DNA of 17,427 bases from Saprospiraceae bacterium UBA2329. GTDB taxonomy: Bacteria > Bacteroidota > Bacteroidia > Chitinophagales > Saprospiraceae. Positions 1-7,542 of the stretch are shown piece after piece. How positions within the stretch are numbered: the stretch's first letter is position 1; each line of letters starts with the position of its first letter. Below the pieces are notes generated by a model. That model was not told where the DNA came from, ran no database searches, and was given only the letters and a program-made list of their open reading frames with translations. Made by a program: the position numbers and the translations under genes. The stretch is taken from NCBI GenBank assembly GCA_002344975.1, contig DDUV01000109.1, positions 1 to 17,427 of the forward strand, written 5' to 3'.

Positions 1-13
1 GTGAGGGGCGCAT
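1..13 (-). CDS. Possible start of a leftward gene, cut by the window edge
   Basis: Reading leftward, an ATG at 13-11 opens a frame that begins Met-Arg-Pro-Ser and then leaves the window. The only support is position: a well-formed minus-strand promoter (TTTG, 20-nt spacer, TATTTTTG) lies just upstream at 84-53 and would start transcription near position 47. Nothing can be said about the product. The true start codon could also lie beyond the window. Confidence 0.2.
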
Positions 14-52
14 TTTTTTTGGATGAAAAATTAACGTCCTAAAGTAGTGGGG

Positions 53-84
53 CAAAAATAAATGTTCATTTTCTTTAGGCCAAA
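53..84 (-). promoter_or_regulatory. Leftward Bacteroidota-type promoter
   Basis: On the minus strand a TTTG (84-81) is followed, after 20 nt, by TATTTTTG (60-53). This matches the known Bacteroidota housekeeping consensus of TTTG/TTG, a 17-23 nt spacer and TAnnTTTG. The -33 element lies inside the left arm of the inverted repeat at 81-133. It would drive a gene leaving the window to the left. Confidence 0.5.
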
Positions 85-133
85 GGATTAGATAAGACAA
101 TTAAAATGAAACGTTTACTTATCTAATCCTTTG
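81..133. repeat. 16-bp perfect inverted repeat between divergent promoters
   Basis: Bases 81-96 (caaaggattagataag) are the exact reverse complement of 118-133, separated by a 21-nt AT-rich spacer. The outer end of each arm supplies a TTTG that can serve as a -33 box, leftward from the left arm and rightward from the right arm. The repeat could be an operator for a dimeric regulator or a transcript hairpin. It overlaps a TTG start at 131, which argues that translation of the CHAT gene begins further downstream, at 221. Confidence 0.6.
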
Positions 134-157
134 ACGAAAATGATCACTTTATTTTTT
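130..157 (+). promoter_or_regulatory. Candidate promoter of the TPR-CHAT gene
   Basis: A TTTG at 130-133, in the right arm of the inverted repeat, is followed after 16 nt by TATTTTTT at 150-157. The -7 box differs from TAnnTTTG only in the last base, and the spacer is one base shorter than the usual range. Transcription would start near 164, leaving a leader of about 55-60 nt before the ATG at 221. Confidence 0.3.
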
Positions 158-220
158 TATCGCCCCTTACAATATTCACCGGCTGCATTTATTTTCATCA
201 AAACATATACCTGCCTACCC

Positions 221-3200
221 ATGCGAATACTCCTTTTCTGTACTGCTTTTTTTGTGGCATTTACCGCCGGCGCTCAAACCATATTGGATACGCTCCAACT
301 CAGCCATTCGCCCGCAGACACCACGACAGCCAAAACGCAATTGGCAAAAGCCGATGACTTGCTGCGACTTCGAAAATATAAGGAGGCCAAAGAACACGCT
401 GTGGCCGCCCGACAAATCGCTGCCGCTGCCCTCGGCTCCGACAATGTGTATGTCGTGCGCGCCTTGGTGGCGGAGGCGCGCGCGCTCATTGGTTTGCGGG
501 ACTTTGATGAGGCCATGAACGTGTTGCAACATGCGGAAACCTTGTGTTCTAAGCTTCCGGAAGATACGCGCACCGATCAGGCTTATATCGCTCTCAACAT
601 CGGTCTGGTATGGGATGCCCGGCAAGAACCGGAAAGAGCCATAGAACCAAAACTCAAAGCACTCGACTGGTATCTGCAAACACTCCCCCGCAACGACCGC
701 CGCATAGCCGTTTGTGCCAACAGCCTCGGCAACAGCTACGAATCGAACGGCAATGCAGACAAAGCGCTGGAGTACAAAACCCTGGCATTAGAGATTATAG
801 AACTCATATCCGGCCCCAACAGCCTGGATGCTGCCGTTTTGCATAACAACCTCGGCATAGCGCATTGGGGCGCCGGCAATTTGGAACAGGCACTTTATCA
901 TCACTCCAAAGCTTTGGCCATAAGGCAAAAAGTACTGCCCGCCGGCGAATACCTCATCGGCGAATCGCACAACAATCTGGCCTTGGTGTATGAATCGCAG
1001 GGGCAATTGTCGAAAGCCAGAGACGCGTATAGTGCTGCCACGTCCATTTTTGAAGGCAAAGAAGACCAACTAGTCTTTGGTCGGCTGGCGAAAAATGTTT
1101 ACAACAATCTGGGCTTTGTTTACCAAACCATGGGGCTGACCGAACAGGCCGTTTCGGTAAAACGACGGTCACTCGACCTGTCCATCCGTCTTTATAAGGA
1201 ACAAAGCATAGAGACCGCCCAAGCCTGGACCAACCTCGGTTCGGCCCTTCGCGATGCGGAGGATTTTAACGCCGCGCTGAGTTGTTTTCAAAAATCCTTA
1301 GAAATCAGAGCCGCTTTGGGGCAGTCCAAACATGCTCACAATACCTTTACATTGGTCAACAAAGGCGCCGTACACATCGAATTTGGCCAGATAGATACTG
1401 CCTTGGCCAATTTCCAACAGGCTCTTGACCTCGCTTTTCTCCATCGCCCTGATGCCCCCGCAGAATGGGCCTTGTGTTACAGTTATCTGGGGCAAGGCTA
1501 TGCGGCCGCAAAAAACTGGCAGGTCTCTGCCGATTATTACCACCAATGCCGCGCTATCAGGCAAAACCAATATGCCTCCTCGCATCCGGGCATCATTTTG
1601 GCGCTGTTGGGCATAGCCCGGGCGCATCATGCCCTGGCGCAGCAGGATAGTGCGCAATACTATTTCCAACTTGCTTTTGACTTGCAGAATCCTTCCGGCG
1701 ATACAGGGTACATAGGCGACCCTCATAATTGGCTCAGCGCCTTAGCAGGTTTGGCAACTCTGAACAGCGAGCGCTTTATCAACAGCCAAATACCTGTTTA
1801 TCTGAATGTTGTCAATGAATTGGCCGAGCAGTGCATTTCCTTTCTGGAGCGCCAACGCATACAGAATCCATATCGTCAGGATCATTTCAGATTGTCTGCC
1901 GCTGCATTTCCCGTATTTGAAGCGGCGGTGCAGGCCAACTATTTCGCACACCAGCAAAGCGGCCATACCGACGATGCCGGGCGATGCTTCAGGTACAGTG
2001 AAATCATCAAAGGGCAACAACTGTATGAGGCGTTTAAAGCTGCCCGCGCCGAAAAATTTGCAGACATACCGCCGATCCTGCTCGAAGCGGAAGACTCGCT
2101 GGCGGTGGAATTGGCGTATTTGGAGAATCAACTATTGGAAAAAAAGAACGCCGCAAGGCAGGAAACAGATTCGGTCATCCTGCTGCTACATAAACGCATT
2201 GTAACAACACAGGAGGCCTACCTCCAACACAGAGCATTGCTCCGTAAGTTGGCCCCGGAGTATTACCGGATTAAATATGAGCTATCCCCGATGGACTTAG
2301 GCCGCCTGCAAAAGTCGCTTCCTGCCGGTGATAGCGCTGCCATGCTCGAATATTTTGTGGGCGACAACATCGTGTTGGCCTTCGTGATACGCCCCGATAC
2401 CGTATTCATACAACAGCTCTCCCTGCCGCTTTCCTGGGAGGAGCAGGTAGCCGATTTTCGTACCGGGTTGTTTGGCGCATTTATCCCCAACCGACCGGAC
2501 TCACTCCCTCTTCATACCAACCGGCTTTTTGCCCAAAGTGCCGTCGCTTTATATGAGATGTTGGTGGCCCCCATCCAAAAGCACCTGCCCGAACGCTTAA
2601 TCATCGTACCCGACGGCATCATGGGGTTCATCCCTTTTGAGGCATTGGTAACGGAGCCGATAACAGGCAGAACCGACCGATTTCAGGAACATAAATATTG
2701 GGGCCGGGATAAAGTAATTTCTTATGCTTATTCCGCCACCCTCTGGCAGGAAATGAAGACAAAACAGCACTTGCAAAATCCTGCAAAAACGATGCTCGCC
2801 ATGGCTCCGTTTTTCAGAGGAGACTGGAAAGCCCTCGAAAAAATGCTGGATAAAGAACCCGCTGATGCCGATATAGCCGCTACGGCCAGTACCAAGAACG
2901 AAACGCTCGACACCCTCACTTTCTCCGGTGAGGAAGCCCTGCGCATTGCACGGCGCTACAAAGGGCTTGCTCTGTTGGACGTCATGGCCACCCGCGCGGC
3001 ATTTGATACGATGGCCGCTTCGTATCGCCGCATACACCTCAGCACACACGGCTACGCCGGAGATGATTCCTGGCTCGCCTTTTACAAATCCGGCCGGCCA
3101 CTTGACGCCGACAAACTCTACCTTCGCGACATCTACAACCTCCGCCTCAATGCCGACCTCGTGGTGCTCTCCGCCTGTCAGACCGGCATCGGCAAGCTGC

Positions 3201-3451
3201 GCCGCGGCGAGGGCATCATTTCTCTGTCCAGAGCATTTGCGTATGCCGGGGCCAAGGGCATCATCGCCACACTTTGGAGCGTGAACGATAAAAAAACCAA
3301 AGATTTTATGCTCCTGTTTTACCGCCACCTGCAAACAAAGCCCGCCGCAGAGGCATTGCGGGAAGCCCGCCGCGAGTATTTGAACGCACACAAAGGCGAG
3401 GCCGCCCACCCGTACTACTGGGCCGGGTTTATCGGCGTGGGGGATATGTAG
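221..3451 (+). CDS. Secreted TPR-CHAT domain protease-like protein
   Basis: This is a 1076-aa protein when started at the ATG at 221. That start is preferred because it opens with a Sec signal peptide (MRILLFCTAFFVAFTAGAQ) and because the upstream TTG frame overlaps the inverted repeat. Tandem TPR units fill roughly residues 30-560 (asparagine/leucine helices of the NNLG..Y...G type). A mixed helical linker with a coiled-coil-like stretch near 630-690 follows. The C-terminal 300 residues form a CHAT domain, a caspase-like cysteine protease fold. Its expected catalytic pair is present: His943 in STHGY and Cys986 in SACQTG. The TPRs would bind a partner or stimulus and control the protease. The gene converges on an ECF sigma/anti-sigma operon with only 6 bp between stop codons. 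The substrate is unknown; the neighbouring anti-sigma-like membrane protein is a candidate by inference. Confidence 0.92.
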   Translation: MRILLFCTAFFVAFTAGAQTILDTLQLSHSPADTTTAKTQLAKADDLLRLRKYKEAKEHAVAARQIAAAALGSDNVYVVRALVAEARALIGLRDFDEAMNVLQHAETLCSKLPEDTRTDQAYIALNIGLVWDARQEPERAIEPKLKALDWYLQTLPRNDRRIAVCANSLGNSYESNGNADKALEYKTLALEIIELISGPNSLDAAVLHNNLGIAHWGAGNLEQALYHHSKALAIRQKVLPAGEYLIGESHNNLALVYESQGQLSKARDAYSAATSIFEGKEDQLVFGRLAKNVYNNLGFVYQTMGLTEQAVSVKRRSLDLSIRLYKEQSIETAQAWTNLGSALRDAEDFNAALSCFQKSLEIRAALGQSKHAHNTFTLVNKGAVHIEFGQIDTALANFQQALDLAFLHRPDAPAEWALCYSYLGQGYAAAKNWQVSADYYHQCRAIRQNQYASSHPGIILALLGIARAHHALAQQDSAQYYFQLAFDLQNPSGDTGYIGDPHNWLSALAGLATLNSERFINSQIPVYLNVVNELAEQCISFLERQRIQNPYRQDHFRLSAAAFPVFEAAVQANYFAHQQSGHTDDAGRCFRYSEIIKGQQLYEAFKAARAEKFADIPPILLEAEDSLAVELAYLENQLLEKKNAARQETDSVILLLHKRIVTTQEAYLQHRALLRKLAPEYYRIKYELSPMDLGRLQKSLPAGDSAAMLEYFVGDNIVLAFVIRPDTVFIQQLSLPLSWEEQVADFRTGLFGAFIPNRPDSLPLHTNRLFAQSAVALYEMLVAPIQKHLPERLIIVPDGIMGFIPFEALVTEPITGRTDRFQEHKYWGRDKVISYAYSATLWQEMKTKQHLQNPAKTMLAMAPFFRGDWKALEKMLDKEPADADIAATASTKNETLDTLTFSGEEALRIARRYKGLALLDVMATRAAFDTMAASYRRIHLSTHGYAGDDSWLAFYKSGRPLDADKLYLRDIYNLRLNADLVVLSACQTGIGKLRRGEGIISLSRAFAYAGAKGIIATLWSVNDKKTKDFMLLFYRHLQTKPAAEALREARREYLNAHKGEAAHPYYWAGFIGVGDM

Positions 3452-3457
3452 CCGAAT

Positions 3458-4411
3458 TTATTCAGACAACCGTTTTTGTAGTTCTAACGCTCTCTCGTGG
3501 TAAGTATGCCCCGTATCCGCTATCAGCACCGCCAACAACTCATCGAATGCTGCTTTGGTAGCCGGGTATTGAGCCGTGTAGCACACCAATTGGTTCCACT
3601 GTGCGCGCTCCGCAAACGGAGGCAATTCTGTAGCGGCCACGGCGGCAAAAGCAGCAGCGCTTTCTTTATATTTTTTGAGATGGTACAAGGTATGGGCTTT
3701 CATTTCTAAAGCACGAATTGCATAGCCGTTCCCTTCGGACACTGCATTCAATAATTGTAATGCCTGGTGGTACTGTTCTTTCTTGTATGCAATTACTGCT
3801 TCCGAAAGCGGGCCTTCATCTTCTTCCATAGGCGCCCCTTTCCTGGTATTATCCAAGTCCAAATCTTCATACAACTTGCCCGCGTAAGCCATCATGCCGC
3901 CATCAGCCGGAGGGCTTTGAGGGGCAGGGCGGATTTCGGGGTTCGGAAGAGTTGTGGATTTTTCAGGCTCGGTTGGTTCATCTATACCTGCAATGGGGCC
4001 GGGAGTTGGTTGATTTGAGTTTTCTTTTTCGGAGGGCGTTTTTTCGGTGGGAACCGATTCACTCTTATACCCCAACCAATCCATGCGCCAAGCCACTGCC
4101 GCCAAAACGACAACAGCACCCAAGAGCGCAGCTATCCAAAGCCGGCCGGGGCGCGAAGTGTTCGAGGGTGTGGGGGTGTCTTTTTCCGGAGGAGGCAGCG
4201 GCTCGTCTTCCTCCAACCACTGATGAATTTTGCCGCGCAAATCGCGCTCCAACATGGCCTCCATAGCCTCCATCTCTACTTGTTGCAATTGGAACTCCAG
4301 CGCGGCCTCCGGGTTGGTTTGTATTTCCCGCTCCACCGCAGCCCTTTCCTCTTCGGAGAGCCGGCCTTTGAGGTAGGCTTCTATTTTATCGTATAGTTCT
4401 TCGTTGTTCAT
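3458..4411 (-). CDS. Single-pass membrane anti-sigma-like protein with TPR-like C-terminus
   Basis: This 317-aa protein is encoded 10 nt downstream of an ECF sigma gene on the same strand. Residues 1-65 form acidic amphipathic helices, with a pattern (YLKGRLSEEERAAVE...NPE) typical of Bacteroidota anti-sigma N-termini; no zinc-binding HxxxCxxC is present. A transmembrane helix spans about residues 91-109. It is followed by a proline/glutamate-rich linker (about 117-170) and a helical, TPR-like region (about 203-317). The expected topology places the sigma-binding end in the cytoplasm and the TPR-like region in the periplasm. Its likely role is to hold the sigma factor inactive until an envelope signal arrives. 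This comes from position and architecture, since the N-terminus is only weakly family-like. A second possibility is a TPR scaffold protein with no sigma-binding function. Confidence 0.7.
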   Translation of the reverse strand: MNNEELYDKIEAYLKGRLSEEERAAVEREIQTNPEAALEFQLQQVEMEAMEAMLERDLRGKIHQWLEEDEPLPPPEKDTPTPSNTSRPGRLWIAALLGAVVVLAAVAWRMDWLGYKSESVPTEKTPSEKENSNQPTPGPIAGIDEPTEPEKSTTLPNPEIRPAPQSPPADGGMMAYAGKLYEDLDLDNTRKGAPMEEDEGPLSEAVIAYKKEQYHQALQLLNAVSEGNGYAIRALEMKAHTLYHLKKYKESAAAFAAVAATELPPFAERAQWNQLVCYTAQYPATKAAFDELLAVLIADTGHTYHERALELQKRLSE

Positions 4412-4421
4412 GTCATTGGCA

Positions 4422-5036
4422 TTATTCGGTGAGCAAGTCGGGGTTGTCAGGCAATTGAACGCCCAGAGCAGACAGCAATTGCGGCCTTTGCAGCAAATAT
4501 GCCCGTAGTTTCATCCGGCATTTGTAGGCATCTTTTTGGGCCATTGCCGCGCTGCCCCGGCCTGTAATTTGGGCAATTTCTTCCATTTTGTAGTCCAACA
4601 TGTAAAAGCCCAGCACTTCTTTACATTTTTTCCCGATCTGCTCTAAAGCCGAATAAAAAATCTGCTTCCGCTCTTCGAAAATATAGTCCAGTTCCGGCCC
4701 GACATCTCCTTTTTCATCCCGACGATCCGGCAGCTCTTCCATGATTTTTCGGCGGCGGTGTTGCCCGATCCAATGGAATTTGGCAATGGAAAAAAAATAA
4801 GTACTGAGTGAACTTTCCTCCTTGAACGCGCCCTTTCTGATGCGTCGGTCAAACAATACCACCGCATCTTGAAATACATCTTCTCCGTCATGCTCCGTAC
4901 CGCCGGATTTGGCCACATAAGCAATCACTTGAGCGCGCAAACTTCGGTGTTGCCTGAAAAAAAAGGCCAGTGCGGCGTCTCGCTCCTCGGCGGTGCCCCG
5001 GATGCCGGCTATGATGGACGCGTCGTCTCGATTCAT
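4422..5036 (-). CDS. ECF-type RNA polymerase sigma factor
   Basis: This 204-aa sigma-70 family protein contains region 2 (about residues 18-95, including the EDVFQDAVVLFDRRI segment and the STYFFSIAKFHWI helix) and region 4 (about 125-185, a helix-turn-helix around MEEIAQITGRGSAAMAQKDAYKCR). A short tail follows. The ATG at 5036 was chosen over a GTG at 5111 because a TAnnTTTG -7 box lies between them, at 5085-5078. It would direct RNA polymerase to a dedicated regulon. The downstream membrane protein is the obvious candidate regulator. Its targets are unknown; the convergent TPR-CHAT gene or the flanking envelope genes are possibilities. Confidence 0.88.
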   Translation of the reverse strand: MNRDDASIIAGIRGTAEERDAALAFFFRQHRSLRAQVIAYVAKSGGTEHDGEDVFQDAVVLFDRRIRKGAFKEESSLSTYFFSIAKFHWIGQHRRRKIMEELPDRRDEKGDVGPELDYIFEERKQIFYSALEQIGKKCKEVLGFYMLDYKMEEIAQITGRGSAAMAQKDAYKCRMKLRAYLLQRPQLLSALGVQLPDNPDLLTE

Positions 5037-5077
5037 TGGCTTAGTGACATTGTTGGATAAAAGGTGACCAGTAGATG

Positions 5078-5085
5078 CAAAAATA
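5078..5085 (-). promoter_or_regulatory. -7 box of the sigma/anti-sigma operon
   Basis: The minus strand reads TATTTTTG, an exact match to the Bacteroidota TAnnTTTG element, about 42 bp upstream of the ATG at 5036. I see no clear TTG at the usual distance upstream, so only the -7 element is supported. It lies inside the longer GTG-started frame, which helps fix the start codon. Confidence 0.4.
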
Positions 5086-5154
5086 ATTGAATTAAGCAGT
5101 TTGTATCCCACTCATTTAAAAATATCGGTAAAATAATCTGCTTTAAAGTGCCAT

Positions 5155-5928
5155 TCAAAACCCCACCCGAAAACCCTGCTCCACCGCCAGCGCCCGGCCT
5201 GCGATGCCACTTGGCGGAACTGCATCGTAGAAATAATACAGCCGCGTGGTGGCCCGCAGTTTTTTGGTGATGTTGAGTTCGAGGCTGGTTTCGTGGCTCA
5301 GGCGGTAGTCGGCTATGCGGTTGAGGCGGGGTTGGTAGTAAGTGGTCGTAATCAATTCGCCGGGCAACGTGGGACTCAGATCAAAGGTGGCCGAGAGGTA
5401 TGCACTGAGGCGGTGCTGCCGGCTGATGACGGGCAAATTGGCCGTAGTTGCTTCATATTCAAACATGTATAGATTGCCCCAGTACAGGGCGCTTTTTTCT
5501 GTGGAGAACAACTTGAGGCGCGGCCCTGTACCGGCCAGCCAACGGGAGCCGATGCCCAGCACCCGGTTGTACTGCGCCTGTGTGAAGGCTTCCCAGCGCA
5601 ACAGGCCGCTCATTTTTCGATTGTAGCGCAGATGCAGAAACGCCGAATTGCTGAACGCGGCGCCGTCGGCTTTCGACAGGTCTAAGTTGGCCAGCACGAG
5701 CCAGATGTCGCGCAGGCTTTTCGATTTGGATTGCAGCGCCAGCGCATTGCGCGTCACGAAGAGTTGTTTGCCGTTGTTTTCGGTGAACGACAAGCCCAGC
5801 GAGAGGCTGCCGGCCCTGCGAACCGAGTCGGTGTGCATACGGCGATTTTCGATGTTGACCACCTGCGCGCGAAGGGCGGCGGAGCAAGATAAAAACATGA
5901 TAAGCAATAGGAAAAGTCGCATCATCAT
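5155..5928 (-). CDS. DUF481-like outer-membrane beta-barrel protein
   Basis: This 257-aa protein has a signal peptide ending near residue 21 (LRAQ). The rest consists of alternating amphipathic beta strands with YRL/LHLRYN/YWGNLYMFEYE patterns and a C-terminal phenylalanine, typical of outer-membrane barrels. The order of strands (a TENNGKQLFVTRNAL-type opening, then SALYWGNLYMFEYE, then SLELNITKKLRATTRLYYFYD) resembles the DUF481 family, whose biochemical role is not established. The start codon overlaps the stop of the upstream TlpA-like gene by 4 bp (ATGA), so the two are probably translationally coupled. Confidence 0.7.
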   Translation of the reverse strand: MMMRLFLLLIMFLSCSAALRAQVVNIENRRMHTDSVRRAGSLSLGLSFTENNGKQLFVTRNALALQSKSKSLRDIWLVLANLDLSKADGAAFSNSAFLHLRYNRKMSGLLRWEAFTQAQYNRVLGIGSRWLAGTGPRLKLFSTEKSALYWGNLYMFEYEATTANLPVISRQHRLSAYLSATFDLSPTLPGELITTTYYQPRLNRIADYRLSHETSLELNITKKLRATTRLYYFYDAVPPSGIAGRALAVEQGFRVGF

Positions 5929-6491
5929 CGGAGGAGATTGCCCAGCATACGCCGAAATTCCCGGTCGTCCATAAAGCCCTGCGGATGCCGCTGATCGAAG
6001 CTGGTAGGAATGGCGGCGCGCGCATGACGGATGATGCCTTGTTTGTCAACAAAAATATTGAGCGGGTACTCGTTGCCGAAAAAATTGATGTACGCCTGCG
6101 CATCGGGGAGGATGGTAAAATCGAAGGGGCGTTTTTTCAAAAAAGCCTGCACGGTGGCCGTATCGTCGGGGGTGATGGCGAGGAATACCACGTCTTCGCC
6201 GGCAAAATCCTTGCGCAAAGCATTCAGATGCGGCATTTCGGCCACACAGGGCGGGCAGCGGGTAAACCAGAAATTGACCAAGGCGGCCTTGCCTTTGAGG
6301 TCGCTCCAACGCAGCAGTTGGCCGTCAAGGTTGCGCAGTTCAAAGTCGGGAAACTCCTGCCCCACAAGTTTGGGATAGTCTTCGGGCGTTTCCACCACAG
6401 AGGCAGGCGCTTGCCGGCAGGCGGAGAGACTGAGCAAAAGCAGACAGCAGGCGAGGCCGAGTAGATAAGTATCAGTTTTTAGAAATTTCAT
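5925..6491 (-). CDS. TlpA/ResA-like thioredoxin-fold lipoprotein
   Basis: Translation most likely starts at the ATG at 6491; a TTG at 6500 also opens the frame. The N-terminus is a lipoprotein signal with lipobox LSAC, giving a lipidated Cys at about residue 25. The mature domain is AhpC/TSA-like. It has the W-F-T-R-C-P-P-C active site (Cys79 and Cys82 from this start) after LVNFWF, and a cis-proline segment near NEYPLNIFVD. Such proteins act outside the inner membrane in disulfide reduction or peroxide-linked redox reactions, for example in cytochrome c maturation. Its partner here is unknown. The 4-bp overlap with the DUF481-like barrel gene points to a shared envelope role. It lies 27 bp downstream of the nuclease gene and probably shares its transcript. 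Confidence 0.88.
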   Translation of the reverse strand: MKFLKTDTYLLGLACCLLLLSLSACRQAPASVVETPEDYPKLVGQEFPDFELRNLDGQLLRWSDLKGKAALVNFWFTRCPPCVAEMPHLNALRKDFAGEDVVFLAITPDDTATVQAFLKKRPFDFTILPDAQAYINFFGNEYPLNIFVDKQGIIRHARAAIPTSFDQRHPQGFMDDREFRRMLGNLLR

Positions 6492-6518
6492 CAGGTTCAA
6501 TAGTTGAATAGGTACCTG

Positions 6519-7475
6519 TTACTCTGCTGCCCGTACCTCCTGCTCCGACAGCCCTGTTTCAAGCGCCGCATCTTTGACGGACATACCCGTGCGCAGCAGC
6601 AGGCGGGCTAATTTGATACGGGCTTCACGAGCTTGCTCAAGCGCCTGTTCTTTCTGCCGGCGCTCTTCTTCTTTCTGTCGCCGTTCTTCTTCTTTCTGCC
6701 TGCGTTCCTCTTCGGCCCTTCGCTTGTAGTGCGCCTTGTCTGCCTCCTGCTGAGCAAAGATGGCCTCCACTTCTTCTTCTGCACGCAGCTTGGCGCGTAT
6801 TTCTTCCTCCTGAAGTGGCCGCTGTAGGTACTCCGCTATGTCTTCAAAGCCTTCCGGCACCTCTTGCAAATCAAGGATGTATTTTTCTTCCATGACCCAG
6901 GCTTGATTGAACAGTGTGAGAAATTGCTCGATGCGGCTGCGGCGCTGTTCGGGCAGGCGGCGCACCTGCAAGATGCACGTTGTATGCGTGAGCAGGTCTA
7001 TGAAGTCGCTCTGTAGGTCTAATTCCTGCTGGCTCGACATGTCCATGATCTTGTGGTTCACCTTGACGGCAACGTGCGGAATGTCTTCCACGTTGTATCC
7101 CAGTATGTAGATGGAGATGATGGGCAGGGCGCTGTCGTGTTCTACCTGTGTTTCAGGGTTTTTGGTCCTTATTTTTTGCGTGTAGGCCAAGCCGAGATAA
7201 CTGCGAAAACGCAGCACATTGGTGGGCAGCTTGGATTTTTGCAGTTCGATGAGTACGGTTTCCTTTCTACCGTTTTCATCCTCTATGACAGCCTTGAAAT
7301 CCAAACGATACAGGGTGAATCGCCGGTCTTCGTCTTCTACGACGACTTCCTGCTGCGACAGTTCCAATTCCAGCACTTCCTTTTCCAGAATGACGGACAG
7401 CACCTTGCGCGCCAGTTTGTCGTTGGACATCAGGTACTTGAATGCGTGGTCGTATAGCGGATTGGCGATTTTCAT
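6519..7475 (-). CDS. Rpn/PD-(D/E)XK nuclease family protein
   Basis: This 318-aa protein begins with the family's usual NPLYDHAFKYLM segment. A PD-(D/E)XK-type core follows, with Asp59 in RLDFKAVI and Glu77-Leu-Gln79-Lys80 in VLIELQK. Related proteins are annotated as Rpn recombination-promoting nucleases or PD-(D/E)XK family transposases; the E-x-Q form of the motif is common in them. Residues about 225-290 form a charged coiled coil containing three EERRQKE units, encoded by 21-bp direct repeats. The last 35 residues look like a small helix-turn-helix (MSVKDAALETGLSEQEV). No transposon ends are visible, so a mobile role is not supported. A strong promoter lies directly at the start codon, implying a leaderless message. 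Confidence 0.85.
   Translation of the reverse strand: MKIANPLYDHAFKYLMSNDKLARKVLSVILEKEVLELELSQQEVVVEDEDRRFTLYRLDFKAVIEDENGRKETVLIELQKSKLPTNVLRFRSYLGLAYTQKIRTKNPETQVEHDSALPIISIYILGYNVEDIPHVAVKVNHKIMDMSSQQELDLQSDFIDLLTHTTCILQVRRLPEQRRSRIEQFLTLFNQAWVMEEKYILDLQEVPEGFEDIAEYLQRPLQEEEIRAKLRAEEEVEAIFAQQEADKAHYKRRAEEERRQKEEERRQKEEERRQKEQALEQAREARIKLARLLLRTGMSVKDAALETGLSEQEVRAAE
6650..6712 (-). repeat. Three 21-bp in-frame tandem repeats
   Basis: The plus strand has ctttctg starting at 6650, 6671 and 6692, each opening a 21-bp unit. The units differ at a few bases. On the coding (minus) strand they specify three EERRQKE heptads in the coiled coil of the Rpn-like protein. Unit length equals seven codons, so gain or loss of a unit would keep the frame. 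Confidence 0.85.
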
Positions 7476-7479
7476 CAGG

Positions 7480-7509
7480 CAAAGTTACGGTATTGTATGC
7501 GGAAAACAA
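7480..7509 (-). promoter_or_regulatory. Promoter of the Rpn-like nuclease gene, leaderless
   Basis: The minus strand has TTG (7509-7507), a 19-nt spacer and TAACTTTG (7487-7480), an exact fit to the Bacteroidota consensus. Only four bases separate the -7 box from the ATG at 7475. Transcription would therefore start at or very near the first codon, giving a leaderless or nearly leaderless mRNA. The start codon itself is supported by the conserved family N-terminus that follows it. Confidence 0.6.
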
Positions 7510-7542
7510 CGCGGCCGTCGCCAAAGTTGTAGGTTGCGCCGC

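Noticed and set aside
131..220. Extended N-terminus for the CHAT protein from a TTG
   Set aside because: The extension overlaps the inverted repeat and candidate promoter and would bury the clear signal peptide that starts at 221.
2597..3409. Minus-strand open frame opposite the CHAT domain
   Set aside because: It is a shadow of the conserved CHAT coding sequence with no motif of its own.
5037..5111. Extended N-terminus for the sigma factor from a GTG
   Set aside because: A consensus -7 box lies inside the extension, and the added residues look unlike sigma factors.
6519..7475. Insertion sequence containing the Rpn-like nuclease
   Set aside because: No terminal inverted repeats or target-site duplications are visible around the gene, despite the family's transposase label.
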